Notes: a model not told the origin generated them from the letters alone. A stretch of 64,000 nucleotides of DNA from Siccibacter turicensis LMG 23730 (GCF_000463155.2 NZ_AWFZ01000006.1:1-64000); one strand, 5' to 3'. Shown: positions 40,337-51,195, counted from the first letter of the stretch. A program made the numbers and translations.

Positions 40337-40667
40337 GCTTGTTACCGTCGTTATCGTCCACTGACCATCCTAACATTGTTAGTGAAACCCTGTCAGTTTT
40401 CACGCCGGAGCGGGTAAATACCTGAGCAGATCAACGCTTACCTTCTGCAGGCGCGTTGAACAGACCGTGAGCTAGCGCATCTTTCTTTACGGTCAACCAG
40501 CAAGGTGTTAAATTGATCACGTTTTGAGCCAAATGTCAGCCTGCCATACTATAATTATCCAAGCGACAAGCTGAGAGGCGGTCTTTTACCGAATAGTAAA
40601 ACTCCAGCGTGACGCGGGTTGCACACCGCCCGCCGCACAACGGGGCTTAACCATCAGGCGATACGTC
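40337..40667. other. hemC-cyaA divergent control region
   Basis: 331 bp without a gene. It holds the promoters of hemC (leftward, not pinpointed) and cyaA. A CRP-type site and a perfect -10 for cyaA are visible in the right half. Otherwise I see no ORF or structured RNA. Confidence 0.75.
40503..40555 (+). promoter_or_regulatory. cyaA promoter with CRP site
   Basis: TGTTA-N6-TCACG (40506-40521) resembles the CRP consensus TGTGA-N6-TCACA and matches the known E. coli cyaA site. The -10 is TATAAT at 40550-40555. In E. coli CRP-cAMP represses the main cyaA promoter here, giving feedback on cAMP synthesis. Confidence 0.75.
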
Positions 40668-43217
40668 TTGTACCTCTATATTGAGACACTGAAGCAGAGA
40701 CTGGATGCCATAAATCAACTGCGCGTGGATCGCGCGCTTGCTGCCATGGGGCCTGCGTTTCAACAGGTCTACAGTCTGCTGCCGACATTATTGCACTATC
40801 ACCACCCTCTGATGCCGGGTTACCTTGAAGGTGACGTTCCCGCTGGCATCTGCCTCTACACGCCTGATGAAAACCAACAGCACTACCTCAACGAACTCGA
40901 GATCCGCGACGGCATTCCCACGCAGATATCGCCGAAAGGCGAGCTGCCGATTACCGGTGTCTACACCATGGGCAGCACCTCGTCCGTAGGCCAGAGCTGC
41001 TCTTCGGATCTCGATATCTGGGTCTGCCACCAGTCGTGGCTCGATAACGACGAACGCCTGCTGTTACAGCGTAAATGCAGCCTGCTTGAGAGCTGGGCGG
41101 CCTCCCTCGGCGTGGAAGTCAGCTTCTTCCTGATTGACGAAAACCGTTTCCGCCATAATGAAAGCGGCAGCCTCGGCGGCGAAGACTGCGGCTCGACCCA
41201 GCACATACTGCTGCTGGATGAGTTTTACCGCACCGCGGTGCGTCTGGCCGGGAAGCGTATTCTGTGGAATATGGTGCCGGACGAAGAAGAAGACCACTAC
41301 GACGACTACGTTATGTCGCTCTACGCCCAGGGCGTGCTCACCCCGAACGAGTGGCTGGATCTCGGTGGCCTGAGCTCGCTCTCCGCCGAAGAGTACTTCG
41401 GCGCCAGCCTGTGGCAGCTCTATAAAAGCATCGACTCGCCGTATAAAGCGGTGCTCAAAACGCTGCTGCTGGAAGCCTACTCCTGGGAATACCCCAACAC
41501 CCGCCTGCTGGCGAAAGATATTAAGCAGCGCCTGCACAACGGCGAGATCGTTTGCTTCGGTCTCGACCCCTACTGCATGATGCTGGAGCGCGTCACCCAC
41601 TACCTGACGCAGATAGATGACATGACGCGTCTGGATCTGGTGCGTCGTTGCTTCTATTTAAAAGTGTGCGAGAAGCTGAGCCGCGAACGCGCCTGCGTCG
41701 GCTGGCGTCGTGAAATTTTAAGCAGCCTGGTGAAAGAGTGGAACTGGGACGACGAGCGTCTGGCGATGCTGGACAACCGGGCGAACTGGAAAATCGATCG
41801 GGTGCGCGAAGCGCATAACGAACTGCTGGATGCGATGATGCAGAGCTATCGCAACCTGATCCGCTTTGCGCGCCGTAATAATCTGAGCGTCTCCGCCAGT
41901 CCGCAGGATATTGGCGTGCTGACCCGTAAACTCTATGCCGCGTTTGAAGCGCTGCCGGGGAAAGTGACGCTGGTTAACCCGCAGATCTCGCCGGATCTCT
42001 CCGAGCCAAACCTGACGTTTATCCACGTTCCGCCGGGTCGTGCCAACCGTAGCGGCTGGTACGTCTATAACCGTGCGCCGAGCATGGACTCGATCATCAG
42101 CCATCAACCGCTGGAATATAACCGTTACCTGAATAAGCTGGTGGCCTGGGCCTGGTTTAACGGCCTGCTGACGTCCCGCACCCACCTGTTTATCAAGGGT
42201 AACGGCATCGTCGACCTGCCGAAGCTGCAGGAGATGGTAGCCGACGTGTCGCACCACTTCCCGCTGCGTCTGCCGGCTCCTACGCCGAAGGCACTCTATA
42301 GCCCGTGCGAAATTCGCCACCTGGCCATTATCGTTAACCTGGAGTACGACCCGACCGCGGCGTTCCGCAATCAGGTCGTACACTTTGATTTCCGTAAGCT
42401 GGACGTATTCAGCTTTGGCGAAGAGCACACCTGCCTGGTGGGCAGCATCGATCTGCTCTACCGCAACTCGTGGAATGAAGTGCGTACCCTGCACTTCAAC
42501 GGCGAGCAGGCGATGATCGAAGCGCTGAAAACCATTCTCGGGAAAATGCATCAGGATGCCGCACCGCCGGACAACGTCGAAGTCTTTTGCTACAGCCAGC
42601 ATCTGCGCGGACTGATCCGTACCCGCGTGCAGCAGCTGGTCTCCGAGTGTATCGAGCTGCGTCTCTCCAGCACGCGACTGGAGCCGGGCCGTTTCAAAGC
42701 GCTGCGCGTGGCGGGGCAAACCTGGGGTCTGTTCTTCGAGCGTCTTAACGTCTCGGTGCAGAAGCTGGAAAACGCCATTGAGTTCTACGGTGCGATTTCG
42801 CATAACAAGCTGCATGGCCTGTCGGTGCAGGTGGAAACCAACCACGTGCAGCTGCCGTCGGTGGTGGACGGGTATGCCAGCGAAGGGATCATTCAGTTCT
42901 TCTTCGAACCGACGAAAGACGAGCGGGGCTTTAACATCTACATTCTGGATGAGAGCAACCGTGCGGAAGCCTACCATCATTGCGAAGGCAGCAAAGAGGA
43001 GCTGGTGCGCGACGTCAGCCGGTTCTACTCCTCCTCGCACGACCGCTTTACCTACGGCTCAAGCTTTATCAACTTCAACCTGCCGCAGTTCTATCAGATT
43101 GTGAACGTCGACGGGCGTCAGCAGGTGATCCCGTTCCGCAATCAGAGCCTGAGTATGGCAGCGCCGGTCGGTCAGGACGACGACGCTGCACCGCTGCTTG
43201 AGCAGTATCAGTCGTAA
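40668..43217 (+). CDS. cyaA: Class I adenylate cyclase
   Basis: An 849-residue class I cyclase that makes cAMP. The N-terminal catalytic half carries [17 protein letters not shown] (about 103-119), with the Asp pair of the nucleotidyltransferase-like fold. The C-terminal half is the glucose-PTS (EIIA-Glc) regulatory part. The start is TTG at 40668, as in E. coli, which limits translation. Its stop codon abuts that of convergent cyaY with no base between and no hairpin. Confidence 0.97.
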   Translation: MYLYIETLKQRLDAINQLRVDRALAAMGPAFQQVYSLLPTLLHYHHPLMPGYLEGDVPAGICLYTPDENQQHYLNELEIRDGIPTQISPKGELPITGVYTMGSTSSVGQSCSSDLDIWVCHQSWLDNDERLLLQRKCSLLESWAASLGVEVSFFLIDENRFRHNESGSLGGEDCGSTQHILLLDEFYRTAVRLAGKRILWNMVPDEEEDHYDDYVMSLYAQGVLTPNEWLDLGGLSSLSAEEYFGASLWQLYKSIDSPYKAVLKTLLLEAYSWEYPNTRLLAKDIKQRLHNGEIVCFGLDPYCMMLERVTHYLTQIDDMTRLDLVRRCFYLKVCEKLSRERACVGWRREILSSLVKEWNWDDERLAMLDNRANWKIDRVREAHNELLDAMMQSYRNLIRFARRNNLSVSASPQDIGVLTRKLYAAFEALPGKVTLVNPQISPDLSEPNLTFIHVPPGRANRSGWYVYNRAPSMDSIISHQPLEYNRYLNKLVAWAWFNGLLTSRTHLFIKGNGIVDLPKLQEMVADVSHHFPLRLPAPTPKALYSPCEIRHLAIIVNLEYDPTAAFRNQVVHFDFRKLDVFSFGEEHTCLVGSIDLLYRNSWNEVRTLHFNGEQAMIEALKTILGKMHQDAAPPDNVEVFCYSQHLRGLIRTRVQQLVSECIELRLSSTRLEPGRFKALRVAGQTWGLFFERLNVSVQKLENAIEFYGAISHNKLHGLSVQVETNHVQLPSVVDGYASEGIIQFFFEPTKDERGFNIYILDESNRAEAYHHCEGSKEELVRDVSRFYSSSHDRFTYGSSFINFNLPQFYQIVNVDGRQQVIPFRNQSLSMAAPVGQDDDAAPLLEQYQS

Positions 43218-43538
43218 TCAGCGGAAGCTGACCGGTTCGCCAGCCTGCTGGCTGGCGGCATTCTCCAGCACATCCCAGAAGTTTTCACCGCTGCGATCGC
43301 ATACCCAGTCGTCGCCCTTCAGCGAGAAGTGGTAGCCACCGTGCTTTGCCGCCAGCCACACCTGGTGCAGCGGTTCCTGACGGTTAATGATGATTTTGGT
43401 GCCGTTTTCGAAGCTCAGCGTCAGCACGCCGCCGTTGATTTCGCAGTCGATATCGCTATCGCCGTCCCAGTCGTCCAGCTGTTCTTCGATGGTCAGCCAC
43501 AGGCTGTCGGCGAGGCGGTGAAATTCACTGTCGTTCAT
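43218..43538 (-). CDS. cyaY: Bacterial frataxin CyaY
   Basis: A 106-residue frataxin. The acidic first helix ([19 protein letters not shown]) binds iron, and it modulates IscS during Fe-S cluster assembly. AGGAAG lies before the ATG. It is divergent from lptM and tail-to-tail with cyaA. Confidence 0.97.
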   Translation of the reverse strand: MNDSEFHRLADSLWLTIEEQLDDWDGDSDIDCEINGGVLTLSFENGTKIIINRQEPLHQVWLAAKHGGYHFSLKGDDWVCDRSGENFWDVLENAASQQAGEPVSFR

Positions 43539-43714
43539 GTCTGCTTCCTGTTATAGGTGATGGCGGCAAGTATAAAAGGTCTAAAAACGAATAGAAACCA
43601 CGCCCAGCGGCAACGAACCGGTTGTTAAGCGACGACGCGAAAGGCAAACTCTTGCTTTTCAGGGTTCACCTGCGATGATAGAAAGCAGAACGCATGGACT
43701 ACAGGCATCCCATA

Positions 43715-43918
43715 ATGAAACAACTTTTCCGTCCGCTGGCGGTTGTGCTGGCGTTATTCACACTTGCTGGCTGCGGTCTGAAAGGCCCGCTCTATTTCCC
43801 GCCCGCTGATAAGAACGCCGCGCCGGACGCACGTCCCGCCGCAGGTAATACCCAGGATACGACCCCGGTACGCAACGATCGCGGTCAGGGCGACAAGCCC
43901 ACGCAGGTGATTTACTGA
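43715..43918 (+). CDS. lptM: Lipoprotein LptM (YifL)
   Basis: A 67-residue lipoprotein. The signal peptide ends in LAGC with the lipidated Cys at 20, followed by GLKGPLYFPPADK, the conserved N-terminal motif. In E. coli LptM helps oxidative maturation of LptD, the LPS outer-membrane translocon. The start is ATG at 43715 (MKQLF); the in-frame ATG at 43694 would add seven residues before the signal. It begins the lptM-dapF-yigA-xerC-yigB-uvrD gene row. Confidence 0.93.
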   Translation: MKQLFRPLAVVLALFTLAGCGLKGPLYFPPADKNAAPDARPAAGNTQDTTPVRNDRGQGDKPTQVIY

Positions 43919-43954
43919 GTTCAACGTTGTTAATGCCGCGGTACGGAGCACATG

Positions 43955-44779
43955 ATGCAATTCGCTAAAATGCATGGCCTGGGTAACGACTTTATGGTCG
44001 TGGACGCGGTAACGCAGAATATCTTCTTTTCACCTGAACTCATTCGCCGTCTCGCCGACCGCCATCTGGGCGTCGGGTTCGATCAGCTGCTGGTGGTGGA
44101 ACCGCCCTACGATCCCGATCTCGACTTCCATTACCGCATCTTCAACGCCGACGGCAGCGAAGTGGCGCAGTGCGGCAACGGCGCGCGCTGTTTTGCCCGC
44201 TTCGTGCGCTTAAAAGGCCTGACCAACAAGCGCGATATCCGCGTCAGCACCGCCAACGGGCGCATGGTGTTGAGCGTCAGCGAAGACGAGCTGGTGCGCG
44301 TCAACATGGGCGAACCGGTGTTCGATCCGCTGAAGGTGCCGTTTCGCGCTAACAAAGCGGAAAAAACCTACATCATGCGCGCCGCCGAGCACACCATACT
44401 GTGCGGCGTGGTGTCCATGGGGAACCCGCACTGCGTTTTGCAGGTCGATAACGTAGACACCGCGGCGGTGGAAACCCTCGGCCCGGTGCTCGAAAGCCAC
44501 GAGCGCTTTCCCGAGCGCGCGAACATCGGCTTTATGCAGGTAGTGAACAAAGAACATATCCGGCTGCGCGTATTCGAACGCGGGGCCGGTGAGACGCAGG
44601 CATGCGGCAGCGGTGCCTGCGCCGCGGTTGCCGTCGGGATCCAGCAGGGGTTACTGGCGGAGCAGGTGCGGGTCGATTTGCCCGGCGGACGTCTCAATAT
44701 TGCCTGGAAAGGGCCCGGAGAGCCGCTGTTTATGACCGGGCCAGCCACCCACGTTTATGACGGATTTATACACCTATGA
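43955..44779 (+). CDS. dapF: Diaminopimelate epimerase
   Basis: A 274-residue PLP-independent epimerase converting LL- to meso-diaminopimelate for lysine and peptidoglycan. The catalytic cysteine pair is C73 (QCGNGARC) and C217 (ACGSGACA). The start is the second of two adjacent ATGs, at 43955: GGAG is 6 nt away and the length equals that of E. coli. It overlaps yigA by 4 nt. Confidence 0.96.
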   Translation: MQFAKMHGLGNDFMVVDAVTQNIFFSPELIRRLADRHLGVGFDQLLVVEPPYDPDLDFHYRIFNADGSEVAQCGNGARCFARFVRLKGLTNKRDIRVSTANGRMVLSVSEDELVRVNMGEPVFDPLKVPFRANKAEKTYIMRAAEHTILCGVVSMGNPHCVLQVDNVDTAAVETLGPVLESHERFPERANIGFMQVVNKEHIRLRVFERGAGETQACGSGACAAVAVGIQQGLLAEQVRVDLPGGRLNIAWKGPGEPLFMTGPATHVYDGFIHL

Positions 44780-45480
44780 AGAATACCGGGGAACAGCAGC
44801 AGCACGTTACGGAGCTCGACGATCGGGACGTGGTGGAGTATCTGATGCGTCACCCCGACTTCTTTATCCGCAACGCCGCGCTGGTTGAACAGATGCGCGT
44901 TCCCCATCCGGTACGCGGCAGCGTGTCGCTGGTGGAGTGGCATATGGCGCGCTCGCGCAACCATATCGATCGGCTACGCGAAAACATGTCTCTGCTGATG
45001 GAACAAGCCCAGGCCAACGAGAATCTGTTCTCGCTGGTGCTGACGCTGCAAGGCCAGCTTGCCGCCGCCTCCAGCCTACACGATATGCTCAACCGCCTGC
45101 ACCGCTGGGCGCGCGATATGGGGCTGGCCGGAGCCAGCGTGCGCCTGTTCAGCGATAAATGGCGCATTGGTGCGCCGTCCGGGTTTACCGATCTGGCGCT
45201 CAACCGCACGGCGTTTGAACCGCTGCGGATTCAGCGCATGGGCGACGCGCAGCACTACCTCGGTACGTTAAACGGCCCCGAGCTGCTGCTGGTGCTCCCG
45301 CAGGCGAAAGCCATCGGATCGGTGGCCATGTCGGTACTGGGCGGCGATGAGTCGCTGGGCCTCATCATCTTTACCAGCCGCGATCCGCAGCACTACTACC
45401 CGGACCAGGGCACCCAGCTGCTTCAGGAAGTGGCGATGCTGTTGCCGGGGCTGCTGGAGCGTTGGGTCGAGCGGGTATGA
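44776..45480 (+). CDS. yigA: DUF484 protein YigA
   Basis: A 234-residue protein of the DUF484 family, with a GAF-like fold predicted in the C-terminal part and a helical N-terminus ([16 protein letters not shown]). Function is not established. It is always found next to xerC in gamma-proteobacteria and is coupled both to dapF and to xerC by 4-nt overlaps. Confidence 0.93.
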   Translation: MKNTGEQQQHVTELDDRDVVEYLMRHPDFFIRNAALVEQMRVPHPVRGSVSLVEWHMARSRNHIDRLRENMSLLMEQAQANENLFSLVLTLQGQLAAASSLHDMLNRLHRWARDMGLAGASVRLFSDKWRIGAPSGFTDLALNRTAFEPLRIQRMGDAQHYLGTLNGPELLLVLPQAKAIGSVAMSVLGGDESLGLIIFTSRDPQHYYPDQGTQLLQEVAMLLPGLLERWVERV

Positions 45481-46382
45481 GCGACGCACCGCTGCATGAG
45501 GCCGTCGCGCGCTTTCTGCGTTACCTGAAGGTCGAGCGCCAGCTTAGCCCCTTAACCCTGCTCAACTACCGGCGTCAGCTGGATGTCATCATCACCCTCC
45601 TTACCGAAATGAAGCTGGTGCGCTGGGAACAGTGCGATGCCGCCGCGGTACGCAGTCTGGCCGTGCGCAGCCGTCGTGCCGGGCTTGGCGCCGCCAGTCT
45701 GGCGCTGCGGATGTCGGCCCTGCGCAGCTTCTTCGACTGGCTGGTTGCTCAGGGCGAGCTGAACGCCAATCCGGCGAAGGGCATTCCGACCCCGAAAGCG
45801 GGGCGGCATCTGCCGAAAAATATTGATGTCGATGATATGAACCGTCTGCTGGGGATCGACCTGAACGATCCGCTGGCGGTGCGCGACCGGGCGATGATGG
45901 AAGTGATGTACGGCGCCGGGCTGCGTCTCTCCGAGCTGGTCAATCTGGACTGCGGGCACCTCGATCTCGCCAGCGGCGAAGCCTGGGTAATGGGGAAAGG
46001 CAGCAAAGAGCGGCGTCTGCCGATTGGCCGTAGCGCGGTGGAGTGGGTGGAGCACTGGCTCGATCTGCGCGAGCTGTTTGGCCCGGATGACGACGCGCTG
46101 TTTCTCTCGAATCAGGGCAAGCGGATCTCGACCCGCAACGTGCAGAAGCGCTTTGCGGAGTGGGGCATCAGGCAGGGGCTGAACAGCCATGTGCATCCCC
46201 ACAAGCTGCGCCACTCCTTTGCCACCCATATGCTTGAATCCAGCGGCGATCTGCGCGCGGTGCAGGAGCTGCTGGGGCATGCCAATCTCTCAACCACCCA
46301 AATCTATACCCATCTCGACTTTCAACACCTTGCTACGGTGTACGACGCGGCGCATCCACGCGCAAAACGGGGGAAAAAGTAA
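45477..46382 (+). CDS. xerC: Tyrosine recombinase XerC
   Basis: A 301-residue recombinase that with XerD resolves chromosome dimers at dif under FtsK control. The SAM-like N-terminal domain is followed by the catalytic domain with R150, K174, H242, R245, H268 and nucleophile Y277. The start is ATG at 45477, inside the yigA stop; a longer frame from 45462 lacks support. The stop overlaps yigB by one base. Confidence 0.97.
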   Translation: MSDAPLHEAVARFLRYLKVERQLSPLTLLNYRRQLDVIITLLTEMKLVRWEQCDAAAVRSLAVRSRRAGLGAASLALRMSALRSFFDWLVAQGELNANPAKGIPTPKAGRHLPKNIDVDDMNRLLGIDLNDPLAVRDRAMMEVMYGAGLRLSELVNLDCGHLDLASGEAWVMGKGSKERRLPIGRSAVEWVEHWLDLRELFGPDDDALFLSNQGKRISTRNVQKRFAEWGIRQGLNSHVHPHKLRHSFATHMLESSGDLRAVQELLGHANLSTTQIYTHLDFQHLATVYDAAHPRAKRGKK

Positions 46383-47098
46383 TGCGTTTTTATCGCCCGT
46401 TAGGGCCCATTTCAGCCATCACGTTCGATCTCGACGACACGCTCTATGACAACCGCCCGGTGATTTTGCGCACCGAGCAGGAGTCGCTGGCGTTTATGCG
46501 CAGCTACCATCCGGATCTGAGCCAGTTTGAAGCCGCGGAGTATCACCGCTTGCGTCAGGCGCTGCGCGAGGCGGAGCCGGAGATCTATCACGATGTGACC
46601 GAGTGGCGACGCCGCGCCGTTGAGCGCGCCATGCTGAACGTCGGCTTAAGCCCGGAGGCCGCCGCCGCCGGCGCGCAGGCCGCGATGGAACACTTCGCGA
46701 AGTGGCGCAGCATGATTGATGTCCCGCAGGAAACCCACGACACCCTCGCCGCGCTTGCCGAGAAGTGGCCGCTGGTGGCCATCACCAACGGAAACGCCGA
46801 CCCGCATCTCTTTGGCCTCGGCGACTACTTTACGTTTGTGCTGCGCGCCGGCCCGCACGGGCGTGCGAAGCCCTTCGGCGACATGTATGACCTGGCCGCG
46901 CAAAAGCTCGGCGTCGCACCTGGGGAGATCCTGCACGTCGGCGACGACCTGACCACCGATGTGGCTGGCGCAGTGCGTCATGGCCTTCAGGCCTGCTGGA
47001 TTAACCTGCGCGACGACGACCTGATGCACGTCAGGGACAGCCGTTTACTGCCGCATCTGGAAATTACGCGGTTGGCATCCCTCACGACGCTGATATAA
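46382..47098 (+). CDS. yigB: HAD phosphatase YigB
   Basis: A 238-residue haloacid dehalogenase-like phosphatase. Motif I is [10 protein letters not shown] with D16 and D18, and [13 protein letters not shown] is motif IV. E. coli YigB hydrolyses FMN and is one of the enzymes able to dephosphorylate the riboflavin precursor ARPP. The uvrD promoter lies in its last codons. Confidence 0.95.
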   Translation: MRFYRPLGPISAITFDLDDTLYDNRPVILRTEQESLAFMRSYHPDLSQFEAAEYHRLRQALREAEPEIYHDVTEWRRRAVERAMLNVGLSPEAAAAGAQAAMEHFAKWRSMIDVPQETHDTLAALAEKWPLVAITNGNADPHLFGLGDYFTFVLRAGPHGRAKPFGDMYDLAAQKLGVAPGEILHVGDDLTTDVAGAVRHGLQACWINLRDDDLMHVRDSRLLPHLEITRLASLTTLI

Positions 47099-47126
47099 TC
47101 ACCAGCAGTTCTGTATAAAATACCAG
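47072..47126 (+). promoter_or_regulatory. uvrD promoter and LexA box
   Basis: TTGGCA (47072-47077), 16-bp spacer, TATAAT (47094-47099), inside the end of yigB. The SOS box CTGTATAAAATACCAG (47111-47126) lies just after the start site, where LexA blocks transcription. This is the E. coli uvrD arrangement. Confidence 0.9.
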
Positions 47127-47147
47127 TATTCATCAGCGGCGGTGCCA

Positions 47148-49310
47148 ATGGACGTTTCTTACCTGCTCGACAGCCTTAACGATAAACAGCGAGAAGCCGT
47201 AGCGGCGGCGCGCACCAATATGCTGGTGCTGGCCGGCGCGGGCAGCGGTAAGACGCGTGTGCTGGTGCACCGCATCGCCTGGCTGATGAGCGTTGAGAAC
47301 TGCTCGCCTTACTCCATCATGGCCGTGACCTTTACCAACAAAGCGGCGGCGGAAATGCGCCACCGTATCGGCCAGCTGATGGGCACCACCCAGGGCGGCA
47401 TGTGGGTCGGTACCTTCCACGGCCTGGCGCACCGGCTGCTGCGCGCACACCATATGGACGCCGGGCTGCCGCAGGATTTCCAGATCCTCGACAGCGAAGA
47501 CCAGCTGCGCCTGCTCAAGCGCCTGATTAAAGCCCTGAACCTTGACGAGAAGCAGTGGCCGCCGCGTCAGGCGATGTGGTTTATCAACGGTAAGAAAGAT
47601 GAGGGCCTGCGCCCGCACCATATCCAGAGCTACGGCAACCCGGTGGAGCAGACCTGGCAGAAAGTTTATCAGGCTTACCAGGAGGCCTGCGATCGCGCCG
47701 GGCTGGTGGATTTTGCCGAGCTGCTGCTGCGCGCCCACGAACTGTGGCTCAACAAGCCGCATATCCTGAACCACTACCGTGAGCGCTTTACCAATATTCT
47801 GGTGGATGAGTTTCAGGACACCAACAGCATTCAGTACGCGTGGATCCGCCTGCTGGCGGGGGATACCGGTAAGGTGATGATCGTCGGTGACGATGACCAG
47901 TCGATCTACGGCTGGCGCGGCGCGCAGGTGGAAAACATCCAGCGCTTCCTGAACGATTTTCCGGGGGCGGAAACCATCCGTCTTGAGCAGAACTATCGCT
48001 CGACCAACAACATCCTTAACGCGGCTAACGCCCTGATCGCCAACAACACCGGGCGTCTGGGGAAAGAGCTGTGGACCGACGGCAGCGACGGCGAACCGAT
48101 TTCGCTCTACTGCGCCTTCAACGAGCTCGACGAAGCGCGCTTCGTGGTGAACCGCATAAAAAGCTGGCAGGAAAACGGCGGTGCCCTGAGCCAGTGCGCC
48201 ATTCTCTACCGCAGTAACGCCCAGTCACGTGTGCTGGAAGAAGCGTTGCTGCAGGCCAGCATGCCGTACCGCATTTACGGCGGGATGCGCTTCTTCGAAC
48301 GTCAGGAAATTAAAGATGCGCTCTCGTATCTGCGTCTGATTGCGAACCGCAACGACGATGCGGCGTTTGAGCGCGTGGTGAATACCCCGACGCGCGGCAT
48401 CGGCGACCGGACGCTGGACGTGGTGCGCCAGACCGCCCGCGATCGGCAGCTCACTCTGTGGCAGGCCTGCCGCGAGCTGTTACAGGAGAAAGCCCTCGCC
48501 GGACGCGCCGCCAGCGCGCTTCAGCGTTTCCTTGAGCTTATCGACGCGCTGGCCCATGAAACCGCCGATATGCCGCTGCACGTCCAGACCGACCGGGTGA
48601 TCAAAGATTCCGGCCTGCGCCAGATGTACGAGCAGGAGAAGGGCGAGAAGGGCCAGACCCGTATCGAAAACTTAGAGGAGCTGGTGACGGCGACGCGCCA
48701 GTTCAGCTACAACGACGAAGACGAAGATCTGATGCCGCTGCAGGCGTTTCTCTCGCATGCCGCGCTGGAAGCAGGGGAAGGGCAGGCAGATACCTGGCAG
48801 GATGCGGTACAGCTGATGACTATGCACTCGGCGAAGGGGCTGGAGTTCCCGCAGGTATTCATCGTCGGTATGGAAGAGGGGATGTTCCCGAGCCAGATGG
48901 CGCTCGATGAGGGCGGCCGTCTTGAGGAGGAGCGTCGCCTCGCGTATGTCGGCGTCACCCGCGCCATGCAGAAGCTGACGCTGACCTATGCGGAAACCCG
49001 TCGGCTGTACGGCAAAGAGGCCTATCATCGCCCGTCGCGCTTTATCGGTGAACTGCCGGAAAACTGCGTGGAAGAGGTGCGTTTACGCGCCAGCATCAGC
49101 CGTCCGGTGAGCCATAAGCAGATGGGTGCACCCATCGCCCAGAACGACTCCGGCTACAAGCTCGGGCAGCGCGTTCGCCATCCTAAATTCGGGGAAGGCA
49201 CGGTGGTGAACCTCGAGGGCAGCGGCGAACACAGCCGGTTGCAGGTGGCCTTCCAGGGGCAGGGAATTAAGTGGCTGGTAGCCGCTTATGCGAAGCTCGA
49301 AACCGTGTAA
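47148..49310 (+). CDS. uvrD: DNA helicase II UvrD
   Basis: A 720-residue SF1A 3'-5' helicase, same length as E. coli. Walker A is GAGSGKT at 30-36, followed by VDEFQDT and [13 protein letters not shown]. The C-terminal Tudor-like domain (GQRVRHPKFGEGTVVNLEG) binds RNA polymerase. It removes the incised oligonucleotide in nucleotide excision repair, unwinds DNA in mismatch repair and strips RecA. The start is ATG at 47148 (MDVSYLL); GTG two codons earlier is unneeded. SOS-induced. Confidence 0.97.
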   Translation: MDVSYLLDSLNDKQREAVAAARTNMLVLAGAGSGKTRVLVHRIAWLMSVENCSPYSIMAVTFTNKAAAEMRHRIGQLMGTTQGGMWVGTFHGLAHRLLRAHHMDAGLPQDFQILDSEDQLRLLKRLIKALNLDEKQWPPRQAMWFINGKKDEGLRPHHIQSYGNPVEQTWQKVYQAYQEACDRAGLVDFAELLLRAHELWLNKPHILNHYRERFTNILVDEFQDTNSIQYAWIRLLAGDTGKVMIVGDDDQSIYGWRGAQVENIQRFLNDFPGAETIRLEQNYRSTNNILNAANALIANNTGRLGKELWTDGSDGEPISLYCAFNELDEARFVVNRIKSWQENGGALSQCAILYRSNAQSRVLEEALLQASMPYRIYGGMRFFERQEIKDALSYLRLIANRNDDAAFERVVNTPTRGIGDRTLDVVRQTARDRQLTLWQACRELLQEKALAGRAASALQRFLELIDALAHETADMPLHVQTDRVIKDSGLRQMYEQEKGEKGQTRIENLEELVTATRQFSYNDEDEDLMPLQAFLSHAALEAGEGQADTWQDAVQLMTMHSAKGLEFPQVFIVGMEEGMFPSQMALDEGGRLEEERRLAYVGVTRAMQKLTLTYAETRRLYGKEAYHRPSRFIGELPENCVEEVRLRASISRPVSHKQMGAPIAQNDSGYKLGQRVRHPKFGEGTVVNLEGSGEHSRLQVAFQGQGIKWLVAAYAKLETV

Positions 49311-49335
49311 GTCATCGTAAATTCACATAATTTCC

Positions 49336-49382
49336 TGCCCGTCTGCTACCCTGTATCTATCACGGGCATTTATTATTCTTTG
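49336..49382 (+). terminator. Probable uvrD terminator
   Basis: TGCCCGT (49336-49342) pairs with ACGGGCA (49362-49368) around a 19-nt loop, followed by a T-rich tail. The long loop lowers certainty. Confidence 0.5.
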
Positions 49383-49398
49383 GCGCCCCCGTTGCGTG

Positions 49399-49427
49399 TT
49401 GACGCTGGTTTTTCGCTGGCGTAACAT
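49399..49427 (+). promoter_or_regulatory. corA promoter
   Basis: TTGACG (49399-49404), 17-bp spacer, TAACAT (49422-49427). The start near 49434 places corL about 25 nt into the transcript. Confidence 0.65.
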
Positions 49428-49459
49428 GCGCGCACGATTACGCTAAGAGGACATTCGCC

Positions 49460-49513
49460 TTGGACACACCCAGTAGATACTGGCTCAACCTGTCATCCAG
49501 GAACAACTCCTAA
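49460..49513 (+). CDS. corL: corA leader peptide CorL
   Basis: A 17-codon [20 protein letters not shown], starting at TTG with AGAGGA upstream. It corresponds to the corL leader ORF described in Salmonella. Efficient translation of corL keeps a Rho-loading region in the leader accessible and lowers corA expression; slower translation does the opposite. The match is by position and remembered peptide, so the mechanism here is inferred. Confidence 0.75.
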   Translation: MDTPSRYWLNLSSRNNS

Positions 49514-49665
49514 GGCTATCTCCTCGCGCTGATGGCCTTAGTGGTTGTCAGCGACCTGTATTCCCCTCTCGTCGCGCTGAGTCAGACTGTCAATGGTCTG
49601 AAACCTTTCGTTTCTGTGTGCCCACCGAACTGTCCGATAATTTTTTTGCATTGGGAGTCCCGGTC

Positions 49666-50616
49666 ATGCTGAGCGCATATCAACTGGAAAACAAACGTCT
49701 TTCTCGCCTTGAGTCTGATGAGAAACAGCTTCTCGCCGCCTCGGTATGGGTCGATCTGGTCGAGCCGGACGACAGCGAGCGTCACTACGTTCAAACCGAG
49801 CTGGGCCAGAACCTCGCGACCCGTCCGGAACTGGAAGACATCGAAGCCTCGGCGCGTTTCTTTGAAGACGAAGACGGTTTGCATATTCACTCCTTCTTCT
49901 TCTTCGAAGATGCGGAGGGGCACTCCGGTAACTCAACCGTGGCCTTTACCATTCGTGAAGGGCGTCTCTACACCCTGCGCGAGCGCGAACTGCCGGCGTT
50001 TCGCCTGTACCGTATGCGTGCCCGCAGTCAGGAGATGATGGACGGCAACGCCTATGAGCTGCTGCTTGACCTGTTCGAAACCAAAATCGAACAGCTGGCG
50101 GATGAGATCGAAAATATCTACAGCGATCTGGAAAAGCTGAGCCGCGTCATCATGGAAGGGCATCAGGGCGACGAGTACGACGAAGCGCTCTCCACCCTTG
50201 CCGAACTGGAGGACGTGGGCTGGAAAGTGCGTCTGTGTCTGATGGATACCCAGCGCGCCCTGAATTTCCTGGTGCGTAAAGCGCGTATTCCGGGCGGGCA
50301 GCTTGAGCAGGCGCGCGAGATCCTGCGCGATATCGAGTCCCTGCTGCCGCACAACGAATCGCTGTTCCAGAAGGTGAACTTCCTGATGCAGGCGGCGATG
50401 GGCTTTATCAACATTGAGCAGAACCGCATTATCAAGATCTTCTCGGTGGTGTCGGTGGTGTTCCTGCCGCCAACGCTTGTGGCATCCAGCTACGGGATGA
50501 ACTTCGAGTTTATGCCTGAGCTAAAGTGGAGCTTCGGCTACCCTGGCGCGATTATCTTTATGATCCTCGCCGGGCTTGCGCCGTATCTCTACTTTAAGCG
50601 CCGCAACTGGCTATGA
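49666..50616 (+). CDS. corA: Magnesium/cobalt channel CorA
   Basis: A 316-residue CorA-type divalent cation channel. A large cytoplasmic N-terminal domain with acidic stretches is followed by two C-terminal membrane helices; the YGMN selectivity motif is at about 276-279. It forms pentamers for Mg uptake and also passes Co and Ni. The start is ATG at 49666 (MLSAYQL), preceded by GGGAG; an in-frame upstream ATG at 49618 would add 16 residues absent in E. coli. Length equals E. coli CorA. Confidence 0.96.
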   Translation: MLSAYQLENKRLSRLESDEKQLLAASVWVDLVEPDDSERHYVQTELGQNLATRPELEDIEASARFFEDEDGLHIHSFFFFEDAEGHSGNSTVAFTIREGRLYTLRERELPAFRLYRMRARSQEMMDGNAYELLLDLFETKIEQLADEIENIYSDLEKLSRVIMEGHQGDEYDEALSTLAELEDVGWKVRLCLMDTQRALNFLVRKARIPGGQLEQAREILRDIESLLPHNESLFQKVNFLMQAAMGFINIEQNRIIKIFSVVSVVFLPPTLVASSYGMNFEFMPELKWSFGYPGAIIFMILAGLAPYLYFKRRNWL

Positions 50617-50643
50617 AAAAAGGGAGCGAATGCTCCCTTTTTT
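50616..50643. terminator. Bidirectional terminator corA / brnA
   Basis: AAAAAAGGGAGC (50616-50627), loop GAAT, GCTCCCTTTTTT (50632-50643). T runs exist on both strands; the brnA stop overlaps it. Confidence 0.92.
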
Positions 50644-50899
50644 ATCGGCGCTTAAGCGCCCGGTTCATGGCTTCACGCAAAATGTTATTCAGACGGGTTT
50701 GATATCCCGGCCCGTCTTTTTCGAGCCACTGCACCACGTCTGCATCAAGACGCACGGTTTTCTGTAGCTTACGCGGGCGGTAAAACGCGCCACGCGCGGC
50801 ATCGTTCCAGGCGTCGTCAGGAAGCTCGGGAATATCGCTCTTATCAATGTCGTCTTCTTTCATCGCAAGAAGCGTTGTTATCTGCGCTTTTTTACTCAT
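50642..50899 (-). CDS. brnA: BrnA-type antitoxin
   Basis: An 85-residue protein. The C-terminal half (KTVRLDADVVQWLEKDGPGY and on) fits the ribbon-helix-helix DNA-binding fold of BrnA antitoxins, and the N-terminal part is acidic. It should neutralise the toxin encoded just upstream and repress their shared promoter. It overlaps brnT by 4 nt (ATGA). E. coli K-12 has yigF-yigG at this place instead. Family call rests on motif recognition; no search was run. Confidence 0.82.
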   Translation of the reverse strand: MSKKAQITTLLAMKEDDIDKSDIPELPDDAWNDAARGAFYRPRKLQKTVRLDADVVQWLEKDGPGYQTRLNNILREAMNRALKRR

Positions 50900-51195
50900 C
50901 TTCGAAAATACCTTTGGGTTTCGCGGTTCGTCGCTTTACGGGCGGAAATTAGCCTGATCCTGCGGTCACGATCGGTACTGACTACGAGTAGTACAACGCA
51001 CCCGCCCGCCATTCCCAGCGTAAGAAATCTGTCCTCAGCATAGGCCTGGCTGTTATCCGCGATGGAGAGTGCGTTTCGATCAAAGAATACTTCGCAGGCC
51101 AGTTCAAACGAGACACCATGCTTGCGTAAATTGACCTCTGCTTTGTCCTCATCCCATTCAAACTCGCTGCCATCAATCCAGTAGTGATAGTCCAC
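50896..51195 (-). CDS. brnT: BrnT-type toxin
   Basis: A 99-residue protein of the BrnT (DUF497) family. The N-terminal signature FEWDEDKAEVNLRKHGVSFE is followed by the RIRLISARKATNRETQRY end typical of these RelE-like ribonucleases. BrnT in Brucella cleaves RNA and inhibits translation. The start is GTG at 51195, with AAGGA 6 nt upstream. Toxin-first order with a following antitoxin is normal for brnTA. The pair is inserted between corA and rarD. Confidence 0.85.
   Translation of the reverse strand: MDYHYWIDGSEFEWDEDKAEVNLRKHGVSFELACEVFFDRNALSIADNSQAYAEDRFLTLGMAGGCVVLLVVSTDRDRRIRLISARKATNRETQRYFRR

Larger units (their letters stand above)
49311..49665 (+). other. uvrD-corA intergenic region and corA leader
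   Basis: 355 bp holding a probable uvrD terminator, the corA promoter, the corL leader ORF and about 150 nt of further leader RNA. In Salmonella this leader controls corA by coupling corL translation to Rho-dependent termination. Confidence 0.75.

Noticed and set aside
41718-43040. Long open frame (440 codons) antisense to cyaA
   Set aside because: Same shadow composition; no ribosome binding site or recognisable domain, and cyaA is complete on the plus strand.
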